From the NCBI GenBank assembly GCA_002747455.1, contig PDPG01000051.1, positions 1 through 60,001 of the forward strand: a stretch of 60,001 nucleotides of DNA. Direction: 5' to 3'. Numbering within the stretch: position 1 is the stretch's first letter; each line of letters starts with the position of its first letter. Under the pieces are notes generated by a model, which ran no database searches, was not told the origin of the DNA, and saw only the letters and a list, made by a program, of their open reading frames with translations. This DNA is from Pseudomonadota bacterium (GTDB taxonomy: Bacteria > Pseudomonadota > Gammaproteobacteria > Thiotrichales > Thiotrichaceae). The position numbers and the translations under genes are program-made. Shown one piece after another: positions 50,494 through 60,001 of the stretch.

Positions 50494-51213
50494 ATGTTTG
50501 AATATGTAGCTGCGGGCGGTGTCCTGATCATACCAATCTTGCTTTGCTCAGTGGTAGCAATGGCAATCGTGATTGCGCTCTTTCTGAAATTAAATACAAA
50601 AAAGGTGATTCCTGAAGGGGTTGCAGACATGGCGTGCAAGCTGGCTCTGTCCGGCAAAATGACACCCGCCCACATCAGTCAGATTCGTGAGGGCTCACCA
50701 TTGGGTCGTGTACTTGCCGCAGGTCTGGACAGCATTGACCAACCGCGCCATATTATGAAAACGAATATCGAGGAAACGGGTCGCCATGTAATCCATGAAT
50801 TGGATAGGTATATGACTCCGCTGGGCACCATCGCGGCTATTGCGCCGTTGTTAGGCTTGTTGGGTACCGTCGTGGGCATGATTAGTGTCTTCAGTGTCAT
50901 TACCAGTCAAGGGGGAGTCGGTAATCCGACGGAGTTAGCCGGTGGTATTTCTCAAGCGTTGATCACAACGGCGGCAGGTATTTCCGTGGCTGTACCATCG
51001 CTGATTTTTCATCGTTATTTTCGCAGTAAAGTCACGACGCTGGCGATTGAAATGGAAAAGTCTGCCATGAAGCTGGTGGATATTGTAGGTAATGCCGCGA
51101 TGCAGAAACGGGCGGCGGCACCTGCTCCTGCGATGAGTGCTGGGTCACAAAAAGCGATGGCGGCTGTCAGGGCGGCGGCACAAAAAAATAAGGCGGCTGG
51201 TGGTGTGTCATGA
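50494..51213 (+). CDS. exbB: ExbB/TolQ-family proton channel subunit
   Basis: The 239-residue inner-membrane protein has an N-terminal helix (AAGGVLIIPILLCSVVAMAIVIALFLKL) and two more helices in the conserved MotA/TolQ/ExbB core (LDRYMTPLGTIAAIAPLLGLLGTVVGMISVFSVI, LAGGISQALITTAAGISVAVPSLIFHRYF). With ExbD it forms the proton-driven motor that energises outer-membrane transport. It starts the exbB-exbD-msbA-lpxK-ycaR-kdsB operon, a common order in gammaproteobacteria, with its stop overlapping the exbD start. No TonB or receptor gene is adjacent. Confidence 0.88.
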   Translation: MFEYVAAGGVLIIPILLCSVVAMAIVIALFLKLNTKKVIPEGVADMACKLALSGKMTPAHISQIREGSPLGRVLAAGLDSIDQPRHIMKTNIEETGRHVIHELDRYMTPLGTIAAIAPLLGLLGTVVGMISVFSVITSQGGVGNPTELAGGISQALITTAAGISVAVPSLIFHRYFRSKVTTLAIEMEKSAMKLVDIVGNAAMQKRAAAPAPAMSAGSQKAMAAVRAAAQKNKAAGGVS

Positions 51214-51632
51214 ATTTTACCCAAGCTGTACCAGATGAGGTAGAGGTCAGTTTGACACCGTTGATTGATGTGGTGTTTTTATTGCTGATCTTTTTTATGT
51301 TAACCACAACCTTCGACCGCGATGCAGAGGTCAAACTTGATTTGCCCAAAAGCCAAAGTGCTGTGACGGAAGTTCGGCGGCAGGCGGTGGAGGTACTGAT
51401 CGACAATAAAGGTACTTACTATATTGATGGTCAGGAAGTGCTGAATAATAAGCCGGAAACTTTGTTCCAGGCAATGAGTGAGGCCTTGGATCACTGGGAA
51501 AGTACTCCTCCATTGGTGATTAGTGCCGATGCCCATACGGATTATCAGGCCGTTATCACAGCAATGGATATTGCTGGACGCTTGGGGCTGACCAGTATTT
51601 CAATGGTGACCGCACAAGCACCGAGAAAGTGA
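51210..51632 (+). CDS. exbD: ExbD/TolR-family protein
   Basis: The 140-residue protein has one N-terminal membrane helix starting in SLTPLIDVVFLLLIFFMLTTTF, with the essential Asp of the family in LIDVVF. The periplasmic part (VLIDNKGTYYIDGQEV, VISADAHTDYQAVITAMD) is the ExbD/TolR fold. It forms the proton-conducting motor with ExbB. Start overlaps the exbB stop (ATGA), so the two are coupled. Confidence 0.9.
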   Translation: MNFTQAVPDEVEVSLTPLIDVVFLLLIFFMLTTTFDRDAEVKLDLPKSQSAVTEVRRQAVEVLIDNKGTYYIDGQEVLNNKPETLFQAMSEALDHWESTPPLVISADAHTDYQAVITAMDIAGRLGLTSISMVTAQAPRK

Positions 51633-51653
51633 TTCATAAGGACAGGTAGCATT

Positions 51654-53408
51654 TTGACAGATACCAAAGCAACGCCGACTACCGACGGGGTTGCAGTCTA
51701 CAGACGTCTGGCGGGGTATTCACTCAAGCATTGGCGATATCTTTTGCTGGCTTTGTCGGGGCTGGTCATTAATGCACTGACGCAACCGATGTTTGCGGCC
51801 TACTTGCAGCCATTGCTGGATGGCACCTTCATGGATAAAGACCCGGAAATTATCCAATGGGCACCCGCAGCGTTGTTGTTAATTTTTTTCTTGCGGGGTT
51901 TGTCAGGCTTCCTTTCCGGTTATTTTATGTCGTGGGTAGGGCGTAAAGTTGTTACCGAATTGCGTGAGCAGATTTTCTCCCGACTGATCCACCTACCGGT
52001 CAGCTATTACGACCGCACAAACTCAGGGCAGGTCGTCACCAAACTTATTTATCATGTGGAACAAGTCGCCAGCGCAGCCACCAGTGGCTTGACCGTGCTG
52101 GTACAAGATATGGCCAGTATCATCGGTCTGTTGTCACTGATGCTGTATTACAGTTGGGAACTCACCTGTATTGTATTACTCACCGGCCCAATAATCGCGC
52201 TCATTATTAACTACGTTTCTAAGCGCTTTCGTCGTTTTAGTCAGCAAATTCAGGAATCGACAGGAGAAGTCACGCAAATTAGCAGTGAAGTGATTCAGGC
52301 CACCCGTGAAGTGCGTATTTTTGGTGCAATGGCGTTTGAAACAGATCGCTTTGCTACGGTCAATGAGCACAACCGCCGCTCATTTATGAAAAGAGTGCTG
52401 ACAGAGCGACTCAGTATGCCGGTGGTACATTTTATCGTGGCCGCAGCGCTGGCCGTGATCATCTTTGTAGCGACCCGCGGTAACTTGCTGGATCGCTTTA
52501 GTCCGGGAGCTTTTATGTCCTTTATGGCGGCTATGATGTTGCTGTTTGACCCCTTAAAGCGTCTGACCTCACTCAGCGCCACATTGCAAGCAGGTATTGC
52601 CGCTGGCGAAAGTATCTTCGGTGTTATCGACTCACCAATAGAAGCCGATACAGGGACATACACGGTTGAGCGTGTCAAAGGTGATGTGAGCTTTAACCAT
52701 GTAACGTTTAAGTACGAGGGTTCCGAGGCGATTTTGCAAGGTATCAGCTTTGAGGTGAAAGCGGGTGAGAAGGTTGCTTTAGTTGGCAAATCGGGCAGTG
52801 GTAAGACGACCTTGATGAATTTGCTGCCTCGTTTCTATGATTACCAAGGGGGCAGTATTGAGCTGGATGGTGTTCCGCTGACGGACTACACATTGGCGGA
52901 TTTAAGAAAGCAGTTTGCCTATGTTGGACAAAACATCACTTTGTTTAATGACACCGTAAGAAATAATATCGCCTATGGCATGTTACATGATCTGGATGAT
53001 GACAAAATAATTGAGGCCGCCCGCGCCGCCCATGCATTAGCGTTTATTGAAGCCCTGCCAGATGGCTTTGATACGATGATTGGCGAAAATGGCACCTTGC
53101 TGTCAGGTGGTCAAAAACAGCGCCTGGCCATTGCTCGCGCCATTCTTGCAGATACACCCATTCTGATTCTCGATGAAGCAACTTCCGCACTGGATACGCA
53201 ATCAGAGCGTCATATTCAGGCGGCACTGGATGAGCTGTTAAAAGGCCGCACCACCTTTATGATTGCCCACCGGCTCAGCACTATTGAGCAAGCTGACAAA
53301 ATTCTTGTCATGGAAAACGGGCAGATTGTTGAGTCTGGCACACATGAATGTTTGCTGGCACACAACGGGGTGTATGCAAGCTTGCAACACGCTCAGTCTA
53401 ATGAATAA
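51654..53408 (+). CDS. msbA: Lipid A export ABC transporter/flippase MsbA
   Basis: The 584-residue half-transporter has six membrane helices (ALSGLVINALTQPMFAAYL onward) and a nucleotide-binding domain with Walker A GKSGSGKTT, Q loop, signature LLSGGQKQRLAIARA, Walker B ILILDEATSALD and the switch His in IAHRLS. It flips core-lipid A across the inner membrane. It starts with TTG at 51654, supported by AAGGACAGG seven bases upstream. Position before lpxK and kdsB agrees with the role. Its last bases overlap the lpxK start. Confidence 0.92.
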   Translation: MTDTKATPTTDGVAVYRRLAGYSLKHWRYLLLALSGLVINALTQPMFAAYLQPLLDGTFMDKDPEIIQWAPAALLLIFFLRGLSGFLSGYFMSWVGRKVVTELREQIFSRLIHLPVSYYDRTNSGQVVTKLIYHVEQVASAATSGLTVLVQDMASIIGLLSLMLYYSWELTCIVLLTGPIIALIINYVSKRFRRFSQQIQESTGEVTQISSEVIQATREVRIFGAMAFETDRFATVNEHNRRSFMKRVLTERLSMPVVHFIVAAALAVIIFVATRGNLLDRFSPGAFMSFMAAMMLLFDPLKRLTSLSATLQAGIAAGESIFGVIDSPIEADTGTYTVERVKGDVSFNHVTFKYEGSEAILQGISFEVKAGEKVALVGKSGSGKTTLMNLLPRFYDYQGGSIELDGVPLTDYTLADLRKQFAYVGQNITLFNDTVRNNIAYGMLHDLDDDKIIEAARAAHALAFIEALPDGFDTMIGENGTLLSGGQKQRLAIARAILADTPILILDEATSALDTQSERHIQAALDELLKGRTTFMIAHRLSTIEQADKILVMENGQIVESGTHECLLAHNGVYASLQHAQSNE

Positions 53409-54438
53409 ATCCTGCACTGAAAAATCTATGGAGGGCAGTCGGAGGCAGCGAACCTCTGTCCTGCAACAACGATTGGAGCGAATTTGGTATCAGGGGGACA
53501 CGGGGGCTCTGTTGCTAACACCATTGGCGTTGCTCTACCGCATGTTATCTTTTTTACACAAGCGTTTGGCTCTAGCAAAGCAAGTTGAACATGCGATTCC
53601 CGTCATCGTTGTGGGGAATATCAGTGTGGGTGGCACCGGAAAAACTCCATTGGTTATTGATCTTGTACAACTACTACAAAAAGCAGGCTACTCGCCCGGC
53701 ATCATTACTCGGGGTTATGGTGGACAATCTCAGCAATGGCCGGTGAGGGTTCACCCTGACAGTGACCCCATAGACTGTGGTGACGAGCCAGTGCTGATGG
53801 CGCAGCGATGTGGCGTACCTGTTATGGCAGGGTCAGATCGAAATGCCAATATTGATAGGCTAATGAAGCAAGCGACGGTGGATATTATTATTAGTGATGA
53901 CGGTTTGCAGCATTATCGCCTAAAGCGGGATATTGAGATTGTGGTGATTGACGGTGAAAGAGGCTTGGGTAATCGACGTTGTCTGCCTGCTGGGCCGCTT
54001 CGTGAACCGCCTTCACGATTGGAGCATTGTGATTTTGTGGTGGTGAATGAGCCAAAAGCAAACGCCGCATTGAGCATGCAGTTGCTGACAGACCAAATAT
54101 GCCGCTTGAATCCTGTGGAACAACAGTCGTTATCTCAGTGGCGGGGTCGCCGTGTACATGCTGTGACTGGAATCGGCAATCCAGATCGTTTTTTTCGTAT
54201 GCTAGTATCGCAGGGCTTGGTCGTTACAGAACACGCTTTTCCCGATCACTACATCTTTCATCCGTCAGATATTGCATTTAACGATGACATACCCGTTGTG
54301 ATGACAGAAAAAGATGCGGTTAAATGCCGAAAGTTTGCTGAAAATCACCACTGGTTCGTGCCGGTTACGGCAAAGCTAAGCGAGGCATTTCATAGGGAAT
54401 TGCTGGCACGTATTAACACGATTGAGTTTGATAAATAA
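53401..54438 (+). CDS. lpxK: Tetraacyldisaccharide 4'-kinase
   Basis: I start at ATG 53401 (345 residues), which overlaps the msbA end by eight bases; another ATG lies at 53428. The family P-loop is [16 protein letters not shown]. The LITRGYGG-type segment ([15 protein letters not shown]), [11 protein letters not shown] and [26 protein letters not shown] follow in order. LpxK phosphorylates the 4' position of the lipid A disaccharide in the inner membrane. It is followed immediately by the Trm112-like gene. The terminal region ([24 protein letters not shown]) is also typical of LpxK. Confidence 0.93.
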   Translation: MNKSCTEKSMEGSRRQRTSVLQQRLERIWYQGDTGALLLTPLALLYRMLSFLHKRLALAKQVEHAIPVIVVGNISVGGTGKTPLVIDLVQLLQKAGYSPGIITRGYGGQSQQWPVRVHPDSDPIDCGDEPVLMAQRCGVPVMAGSDRNANIDRLMKQATVDIIISDDGLQHYRLKRDIEIVVIDGERGLGNRRCLPAGPLREPPSRLEHCDFVVVNEPKANAALSMQLLTDQICRLNPVEQQSLSQWRGRRVHAVTGIGNPDRFFRMLVSQGLVVTEHAFPDHYIFHPSDIAFNDDIPVVMTEKDAVKCRKFAENHHWFVPVTAKLSEAFHRELLARINTIEFDK

Positions 54439-54623
54439 TGAATGCCAAACTACTGGATATCCTGGTGTGCCCCGTCACCAAGGGGCGTTTAATCTACGAT
54501 AAAAAGAACCAGGAACTGATTTCCCGCTCAGCAAGGCTCGCGTATTCAATCGTTGACGGCAAGCCGGTGATGCTGGAAAGCAAAGCACGTGTACTGACAC
54601 TGGAAGAAGTCGAGAGGCTATGA
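54438..54623 (+). CDS. ycaR: Trm112-family small protein (YcaR)
   Basis: The 61-residue protein [21 protein letters not shown]..., ending with [13 protein letters not shown], is the small Trm112/YcaR zinc-ribbon-like family, although only one Cys (Cys11) is kept. It overlaps lpxK by one base and kdsB by four. In many gammaproteobacteria it lies between lpxK and kdsB. Its function in bacteria is unclear. Confidence 0.9.
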   Translation: MNAKLLDILVCPVTKGRLIYDKKNQELISRSARLAYSIVDGKPVMLESKARVLTLEEVERL

Positions 54624-55450
54624 CAAATACTGTACTTGTAATACCTGCACGTTACGATTCGACCCGCTTGCCGGGTAAGCCATTATTGACCCTTGCCGGC
54701 AAGCCGATGATTCAGCGTGTTTATGAATGTGCCTGTCTTGCGGGTTTTGAGCGTATCATTATTGCAACTGATGATGAGCGCATTCGTGAGGTATGTGAGC
54801 GCTTTGGTGCGGACGTGTGTATGACCAGCCGCAGCCATGAGACCGGCAGTGACCGGTTGGCTGAGGTTGTCGCTATCCGCCAGCTGGACGATGAGGACAT
54901 TATTGTTAATCTGCAAGGCGATGAACCACTAACCCCAGCGGCTAATTTGCATCAGGTGGCGGATAACCTTGCCTCACACCCAGAAGCCATGATTGCCACA
55001 CTGAGCACGCCGGTTACGAATGACGCGGAATATGCTGATCCGAATATCGTTAAAGTCGTGACTGATGCGTCAGGAATGGCTCTGTACTTTTCCCGCGCGG
55101 CAATCCCCCACCAGCGTGATCCTGATGTTCACGTCTCGGAATACGCCAACCGTCACATAGGAATCTATGCATATCGTGCTAAATATCTACGTGACTTTGT
55201 CGGCATGGACACTTGCCAATTGGAGCAACTGGAAAAATTAGAGCAGTTGCGGGCGATGTGGCATGGCGCACGGATTCATGTGGCAACTGCGTGTGAGATT
55301 CCCGGCAGAGGTGTTGATACATTGGAGGATTTGGCCGCAGTGGAGCAGGTATTTTTGATGACGCACGAGCTCCAGAAGAAAGGAAATAGTGCTATGTCGG
55401 TTGATCAAATAACGTCAGCTTGGTTGAATAATACCAAATCTGTGAAATAA
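54620..55450 (+). CDS. kdsB: 3-deoxy-manno-octulosonate cytidylyltransferase
   Basis: The 276-residue enzyme begins [32 protein letters not shown], the CMP-KDO synthetase signature. It also has [37 protein letters not shown] and [10 protein letters not shown]. It activates KDO as CMP-KDO for lipopolysaccharide inner-core synthesis. It carries about 25 extra C-terminal residues relative to the E. coli enzyme. Last gene of the operon; a 7-bp hairpin lies about 45 bases downstream. Confidence 0.95.
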   Translation: MTNTVLVIPARYDSTRLPGKPLLTLAGKPMIQRVYECACLAGFERIIIATDDERIREVCERFGADVCMTSRSHETGSDRLAEVVAIRQLDDEDIIVNLQGDEPLTPAANLHQVADNLASHPEAMIATLSTPVTNDAEYADPNIVKVVTDASGMALYFSRAAIPHQRDPDVHVSEYANRHIGIYAYRAKYLRDFVGMDTCQLEQLEKLEQLRAMWHGARIHVATACEIPGRGVDTLEDLAAVEQVFLMTHELQKKGNSAMSVDQITSAWLNNTKSVK

Positions 55451-55495
55451 CCTATCTTCACTAAATGCATTTGCCGTAGCTGGTCGTCCCTTGCG

Positions 55496-55515
55496 TTGCC
55501 TCACTTTAGAGGCAA
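55496..55515 (+). terminator. Hairpin between kdsB and purN
   Basis: TTGCCTC (55496-55502) and GAGGCAA (55509-55515) form a perfect 7-bp stem with a six-base loop between the convergent genes. No T tract follows, so it is a weak candidate. Confidence 0.35.
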
Positions 55516-55579
55516 TCGTGGCACTGTTAAAAATAAGTCAACGTGAATGGTGTTAGCAGGAAGGTCAAAGAAGCGAGTG

Positions 55580-56227
55580 CTACTCCGCCTCTTGCTCAAA
55601 TATAACCGGAACAGTTAGCAACTCCCCATCCAGATAGGCTTGATGGTCTTTATAACTCAGACGGCCTTGCGCAAACCAAGTTACCACGTTTGGATATATC
55701 ACATGCTCAATGCGATGAACGCGCTGTTGCAGTTGCTCTACGGTGTCTCCAGGAAAGACTGGAACGCGGCCTTGGGCAATGACCGCGCCGGAGTCTAGTT
55801 CAGGCGTCACATAATGCACACTTGCGCCATGATGACTCACGCCATCTGCCAGTGCCCGTGCGTGTGTATTGAGTCCCTTGTATGCAGGCAGTAGGGCTGG
55901 ATGGATGTTGATCATCTTGCCTGCGTAATGCTCAACAAAGCCATCCGTCATGATCCGCATAAAGCCTGCCAGCACAATTAAATCCGGTGCTACCCGATCA
56001 ATGACCGCCATCATGGCAGCATCAAACGATTCGCGTGAGTCATAATCCTGATGATTAATGACTTCAGTATGAATTGCTGCTTGTTTGGCGCGTTGCAAAC
56101 CGAAGGCATCGGGGCGGTTACTCAAGACCAAGTCAATCTTCGCATCCAGGTTCTCGGCTGCGATTGCATCGATAATCGCTTGTAGATTGCTGCCACTACC
56201 AGAAATTAATACAACAATGGATAACAT
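55580..56227 (-). CDS. purN: Phosphoribosylglycinamide formyltransferase
   Basis: The 215-residue enzyme has VLISGSGSNLQAIIDAI at the N-terminus, LAGFMRIM, the catalytic NIHPALLPAYKGLNTHARAL (Asn and His) and HHGASVHYVTPELDSG (Asp). It transfers the formyl group of 10-formyl-tetrahydrofolate to GAR in purine synthesis. The ATG lies three bases after the purM stop, so the pair is translated together. Confidence 0.95.
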   Translation of the reverse strand: MLSIVVLISGSGSNLQAIIDAIAAENLDAKIDLVLSNRPDAFGLQRAKQAAIHTEVINHQDYDSRESFDAAMMAVIDRVAPDLIVLAGFMRIMTDGFVEHYAGKMINIHPALLPAYKGLNTHARALADGVSHHGASVHYVTPELDSGAVIAQGRVPVFPGDTVEQLQQRVHRIEHVIYPNVVTWFAQGRLSYKDHQAYLDGELLTVPVIFEQEAE

Positions 56228-56230
56228 GGA

Positions 56231-57280
56231 CTAGACGTACTCTACGTGAGGCTCTTCACTTTCTGAGTGAGTAATCTGACCAATTTTCCAGCTCTGAATA
56301 TTCTGCAGTCTAAAGCTGTTGATCATATCATCCGCTTGCTCCTCGGCCACGACGACGACCATGCCGATACCACAGTTAAAGGTACGCAGCATCTCCATTT
56401 CTTCGATGTTGCCGTTTTGTTGCAGCCAGTCAAAGATTACCGGACGCTCCCAACTGGTCAGATCAATGTTAGCTTGGCAATGATTTGGCAAGACACGCGG
56501 CAGGTTTTCGGTTAAACCGCCGCCGGTAATGTGCGCCAAAGCACGAATATCAAACTGCTTTAATGCCTGTAACAACGGCTTAACATAAATTTCTGTGGGT
56601 GCGAGCAGGGCTTCGCCCAGTGTGGTGTCGTCACCTTCACTAAAAGTCTGATCCAGCGTCTGACCAGACACTTCCAGCACTTTGCGGATCAGTGAATAAC
56701 CGTTGGAGTGCGGGCCGCTGGATGCCAGTCCGATCAGCACATTGCCATTGGCGACGCCGCTTTGATCCAAAATCAAATCACGCTCTACCACGCCAACACT
56801 GAAACCGGCCAGATCAAAATCACCTTCGCTGTAAATCCCCGGCATTTCAGCCGTTTCCCCGCCAATCAGTGCTGCCCCTGCCAACTCACATCCATCCGCG
56901 ACACCTTTAATGACCGCTTCAGCATCATCATTATTCAGCTTACCAGTGGCGTAATAGTCGAGAAAGAACAATGGCTCTGCGCCGGTGACGACAATATCGT
57001 TGACACACATGGCAACTAAATCAATGCCAATGGTATCAAGGCGTCCTAAATCAATCGCCAGCCTTAATTTGGTACCCACACCATCGGTACCAGAGACCAA
57101 CACCGGGTCGTTGTAGCGGTTTGGTAACGACATCAAGGCACCAAAACCACCGATATTGCCCATGACTTCCGGGCGCTTGGTACGGCGTGCGTGTGGCTTA
57201 ATGCGGTCGATCAAAGCGTTTCCGGTCTCAATACTGACACCGGCATCTTGATAGGTCAGAGAGGGTTTGTTGTTTTCCAT
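56231..57280 (-). CDS. purM: Phosphoribosylformylglycinamidine cyclo-ligase
   Basis: I start at ATG 57280 (349 residues, [20 protein letters not shown]), as in other PurM proteins, with AAGGA upstream; the longer frame adds 33 unrelated residues. Family motifs are [51 protein letters not shown] and [24 protein letters not shown], then [15 protein letters not shown]. It makes aminoimidazole ribotide in purine synthesis. It leads the purMN pair and diverges from recQ, with an extended -10 promoter at 57319-57327. Confidence 0.95.
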   Translation of the reverse strand: MENNKPSLTYQDAGVSIETGNALIDRIKPHARRTKRPEVMGNIGGFGALMSLPNRYNDPVLVSGTDGVGTKLRLAIDLGRLDTIGIDLVAMCVNDIVVTGAEPLFFLDYYATGKLNNDDAEAVIKGVADGCELAGAALIGGETAEMPGIYSEGDFDLAGFSVGVVERDLILDQSGVANGNVLIGLASSGPHSNGYSLIRKVLEVSGQTLDQTFSEGDDTTLGEALLAPTEIYVKPLLQALKQFDIRALAHITGGGLTENLPRVLPNHCQANIDLTSWERPVIFDWLQQNGNIEEMEMLRTFNCGIGMVVVVAEEQADDMINSFRLQNIQSWKIGQITHSESEEPHVEYV

Positions 57281-57318
57281 TAATAGCGTGATCCTTGCGA
57301 ATCCTTGAAAAAGAGCGA

Positions 57319-57327
57319 TTCTAGCAT
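57319..57327 (-). promoter_or_regulatory. Extended -10 promoter element of purMN
   Basis: On the minus strand TGC-TAGAAT (TAGAAT at 57319-57324 with an upstream TG) lies about 38 bases before the purM ATG. No good -35 is seen, consistent with an extended -10 promoter. No PurR-like palindrome was recognised. Confidence 0.4.
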
Positions 57328-57408
57328 GTTTTAATTCAATTACGATGGGCGATGTGGTTTTATTGGTAAGCCTCGCCAAGTCCGTTATTTAGCTGAAAAG
57401 GTCTGTGT

Positions 57409-59523
57409 ATGTCGCGCGCATTGGAAGTTCTCAACTCAATCTTTGGTTATAGCGAATTTCGTCATAATCAGGCGGAGATTATTGACACCGTTGCGTCTGG
57501 CCAGGATGCCTTTGTGTTGATGCCAACCGGCGGCGGTAAGTCGCTGTGTTACCAGATTCCAGCACTGCTGCGCGAGGGTGTCGGGGTGGTGGTTTCGCCG
57601 TTAATTGCGTTGATGCAGGATCAGGTGGATGCATTGCAACAACTGGGGATTAAGGCGGCTTTTCTTAACTCGACATTAGACGCGCGAGAGCGTCAAGCTG
57701 TTGAATCTGCTTTGCGACAAGGGCAGTTGGACTTTCTATATATTGCACCGGAGCGCCTGACCAACGATTACACTTTGAGTTTGCTCAGTCAGTGTCAAAT
57801 CGCATTATTTGCTGTAGATGAGGCGCACTGTGTATCCCAATGGGGGCACGATTTTAGGCCGGAATATCAGCAGTTACGCATTTTGGCAACGCGCTTTCCC
57901 AGCATTCCACGCATCGCGTTAACAGCCACGGCAGATCAGCGCACTCGCCACGAAATTATTGAACAGCTTGAGCTGCAACGTGCCAGCATCTTTATCAACA
58001 GCTTTGACCGCCCGAATATTTGCTACGCCCTGTCCGATGCACAAAACGCCCGTGACCGCTTATGGCGTTTTATTCAGGATAATCATCCGACTGACGCAGG
58101 AATTGTGTATTGCTTATCCCGTAAAAAAGTTGAAACCACGGCTCACTGGCTAAGTGGCAAGGGACGTGTAGCCTTGCCTTATCATGCGGGACTGCCTGCG
58201 GAGTTACGGCAACGTACGCAGGCACGCTTTCTGCGGGAGGAGGGGGTGATTATTGTGGCGACTATCGCGTTTGGTATGGGGATTGATAAGCCAGATGTGC
58301 GTTTTGTTGCTCACTTGAGCCTGCCAAAAAATATTGAAGCCTATTATCAGGAAACCGGACGTGCCGGGCGTGACGGTAATCCGGCGAATGCCTGGATGAA
58401 TTACGGTTTGCAGGATGTCATTTTCTTGCGCCAAATGATGCAGGAAAGCAGCGGTAGTGAGATGCATAAGCGTGTTACCCAGCACAAGCTGGAGGCGATG
58501 TTGGCCTTATGCGAAACCGTAAGCTGTCGGCGGGCGGCTATCTTGAATTACTTTGGAGAGTCTGCGCCTGAAAAGTGTGGCAACTGTGATAACTGTCTGA
58601 ATCCACCGGACACCTGGGATGCTACCGAGGATGCACAAAAAGCACTGTCTGCTATCTATCGCACCGGCCAGGGTTTTGGAGTGGCGTATATTACGGACAT
58701 TCTTGTTGGAAAAGACGATCCCCGCATTCAGCAAAATGGTCATCACCACCTGAAAGTATTTGGTCTAGGTAGGCACCACACGCAGGTGGCTTGGCGCGGT
58801 TTATTCCGACAGCTTATCGCACAGGGCTATGTTCAGATCAATATGGAACGCTATGGCGCATTACAGCTTACGGAAAAATCTCGCCCATTACTTAAAGGTG
58901 AGGAAACGTTATTGGCCAGAAAACTGGCGACGCCCAAGTTGGCGAAAAAGGCCGGAGCAGCTCGCGAGCGCGTTGCCCTCGACCCTGAAAATGAAGGCTT
59001 GCTGCTTGCCTTGAAGGCGCTGCGGTTGGATTTGGCGCGTGAACAAAACGTACCACCGTATGTAATCTTCCATGATCGTACACTGGAAGAAATGGCACAG
59101 CGTAAGCCATTGACGGATGATGACTTTCGTTATCTAGGCGGTGTTGGTGAATCCAAGCTGGAACGCTACGGGGCGGAGTTTATGGCCGTAATTGCCGAAT
59201 ATGTTGCTGATCAAGCACCGGTCACTGAAAGTTCGGCAAATTCCACCTTGGCTTTGTTTCAACAAGGCATGACAGTTGAACAGATTATGAAGCAGCGTCA
59301 GGTGGTTGCGATGACGGTGTACGGTGACTTGGCCGATGCGGTGCGCAATGGAAAACTTTCCGTGGAGGAGGCAACGGATCTTGACCCGGATGATATTGCT
59401 ACCATTCGTGAGGCAGCAGCAAAATTGCCTAATCGTTCGGAAGGTGCCATTAACGATCTGTATGAGTCCTTAGGTGGTGTCTGGAATTTTGGCCTGTTGC
59501 GTTGCGTGTTGGCAGGAATTTAA
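57409..59523 (+). CDS. recQ: ATP-dependent DNA helicase RecQ
   Basis: The 704-residue helicase has motif 0/I ([38 protein letters not shown]), the DEAH box in [19 protein letters not shown], and later motifs such as [21 protein letters not shown] and [12 protein letters not shown]. The RQC zinc site has [11 protein letters not shown] and CGNCDNC. An HRDC domain follows ([29 protein letters not shown]). The last 95 residues ([21 protein letters not shown] onward) look like a helix-turn-helix tail found in some RecQ proteins. It unwinds DNA in recombination and replication-fork repair. AAAGG lies eight bases before the ATG. Confidence 0.95.
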   Translation: MSRALEVLNSIFGYSEFRHNQAEIIDTVASGQDAFVLMPTGGGKSLCYQIPALLREGVGVVVSPLIALMQDQVDALQQLGIKAAFLNSTLDARERQAVESALRQGQLDFLYIAPERLTNDYTLSLLSQCQIALFAVDEAHCVSQWGHDFRPEYQQLRILATRFPSIPRIALTATADQRTRHEIIEQLELQRASIFINSFDRPNICYALSDAQNARDRLWRFIQDNHPTDAGIVYCLSRKKVETTAHWLSGKGRVALPYHAGLPAELRQRTQARFLREEGVIIVATIAFGMGIDKPDVRFVAHLSLPKNIEAYYQETGRAGRDGNPANAWMNYGLQDVIFLRQMMQESSGSEMHKRVTQHKLEAMLALCETVSCRRAAILNYFGESAPEKCGNCDNCLNPPDTWDATEDAQKALSAIYRTGQGFGVAYITDILVGKDDPRIQQNGHHHLKVFGLGRHHTQVAWRGLFRQLIAQGYVQINMERYGALQLTEKSRPLLKGEETLLARKLATPKLAKKAGAARERVALDPENEGLLLALKALRLDLAREQNVPPYVIFHDRTLEEMAQRKPLTDDDFRYLGGVGESKLERYGAEFMAVIAEYVADQAPVTESSANSTLALFQQGMTVEQIMKQRQVVAMTVYGDLADAVRNGKLSVEEATDLDPDDIATIREAAAKLPNRSEGAINDLYESLGGVWNFGLLRCVLAGI

Positions 59524-59640
59524 TACAACTCACACTTTTTGATCGACTGAATGACTTTGGCTTAATGAGATAAATGGATTGATATTAGGTCTGAATCGGT
59601 ATTTGTTGTTCATTTGATAGTGGTAGTACTTGGCCATATC

Positions 59641-59656
59641 GGCACTTATGAGTGCC
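59641..59656. repeat. Perfect hairpin between recQ and dctP
   Basis: GGCACT and AGTGCC (6 bp) flank a TATG loop. It lies between the recQ stop and a possible dctP promoter, so it could be an operator or a weak terminator. Nothing else in the 289-bp gap was recognised. Confidence 0.35.
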
Positions 59657-59670
59657 TATTAGATTTATCG

Positions 59671-59699
59671 TTGTTTACGTTTTGACGGTGCTATAGAAT
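59671..59699 (+). promoter_or_regulatory. Candidate promoter of the TRAP transporter gene
   Basis: TTGTTT (59671-59676), a 17-base spacer and TAGAAT (59694-59699, five of six), about 115 bases before the dctP ATG. The leader between is unexplained. Confidence 0.3.
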
Positions 59700-59812
59700 C
59701 TTGATCAGTCAGGACAGCTTTAATATTGATAGGCATTGTCTTTTCCGGCTGCCTTTTCGCATGACGAGCCTTCCTGTTTTTCTTTGAACAGACCAAATGG
59801 AGTCAATCTCAA

Positions 59813-60001
59813 ATGAACAGACGTAATATGCTTAAAACTGCATTGGCAAGTGCAGCAACCGTTTCTCTGGGTTCTGCAGCAACAAGTGCAATGGCCGGTG
59901 AGAAGATTCGCCTGCGTATGCAGTCTTACTGGGGTAAGGAAGCTAAAGGTGTTTTCAAAGACTTTACGAGTAACGTCAAAGATGCGACAGGTGGCGTAAT
60001 C
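59813..60001 (+). CDS. TRAP transporter solute-binding protein DctP (partial)
   Basis: The reading frame runs off the window after 63 codons. It begins with a twin-arginine signal (NRRNMLKTALASAATVSLG, ending near AMA) and then EKIRLRMQSYWGKEAKGVFKDFTSNV, which resembles the N-terminus of DctP-family TRAP periplasmic binding proteins for carboxylates. A GGAG ribosome site lies ten bases before the ATG. The membrane subunits dctQ and dctM would be expected beyond the window. The ligand cannot be judged. Confidence 0.65.
   Translation, partial: MNRRNMLKTALASAATVSLGSAATSAMAGEKIRLRMQSYWGKEAKGVFKDFTSNVKDATGGVI

Overview
The window looks like a piece of a gammaproteobacterial chromosome of moderate GC. 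Indicators are a long-form Asd, a pilVWXY1 minor-pilin operon, an msbA-lpxK-ycaR-kdsB lipid A/KDO block, parE, murJ, rlmD, a purMN pair and a Spy/CpxP-like periplasmic protein. A Na+-pumping oxaloacetate decarboxylase, a soluble NAD-type formate dehydrogenase, a secreted DsrE-like protein and a TRAP solute-binding protein suggest an aquatic or marine, possibly sulfur-associated lineage (for example Thiotrichales). That last placement is a guess. I saw no rRNA, tRNA, CRISPR array, prophage, transposase or integrase.

Layout. 0-7 kb: a Spy-like protein, then a minus-strand surface-polysaccharide trio (Wzz/BY-kinase, lipoprotein, YjbH-type outer-membrane protein) with no glycosyltransferases beside it, preceded by a 391-bp AT-rich region full of repeats. 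7-15.6 kb: a secreted DsrE-like protein, asd, the type IV pilus minor-pilin operon pilVWX-pilY1, and a YebE/DUF533 membrane protein. 15.8-24.3 kb: a five-gene minus-strand run (RTX-type lipoprotein, RstA-like regulator, RstB-like kinase, SbcD, SbcC). 24.4-26.3 kb: a small potassium channel and an amidase. 26.4-34.5 kb: oadGAB with promoter and terminator, then a two-subunit formate dehydrogenase whose beta subunit is a NuoE-NuoF fusion. 34.8-37.9 kb: a MalY/PatB C-S lyase, an NfeD-QmcA pair and DarP. 38-44.5 kb: an orphan secreted protein with a glycoside-hydrolase-like signature, parE, and an OmpA-family protein carrying three C-terminal cadherin-like repeats. 44.7-50.3 kb: murJ (possibly behind an 18-codon leader ORF), a YdgA-like protein, a secreted cysteine-peptidase-like protein and rlmD. 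50.3-55.5 kb: exbB-exbD-msbA-lpxK-ycaR-kdsB from one strong promoter. 55.6-60 kb: purMN, recQ and the start of a TRAP dctP gene.

How the genes fit together. Much of the window serves the cell envelope: polysaccharide co-polymerase and outer-membrane export helpers, pilus tip assembly, lipid A flipping, KDO activation, lipid II flipping, and a peptidoglycan-anchored OmpA protein. A second theme is C4/C1 energy metabolism: oxaloacetate decarboxylation coupled to Na+ export, and formate oxidation to NADH. A third is DNA maintenance: SbcCD, ParE, RecQ, plus a cluster of DnaA-box-like sequences between two convergent genes.

Most genes are recognisable housekeeping genes. The less explained parts are the orphan polysaccharide trio and its repeat-rich upstream region, the Cys-rich insertion in PilY1, the lipoprotein with an EExxHxxH motif fused to RTX repeats next to RstAB/SbcDC, the DnaA-box cluster, the orphan GH-like secreted protein, the OmpA protein with an unusual domain order, and the secreted Cys/His protein. 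I found no convincing complete new system. These are the candidates I would follow up.
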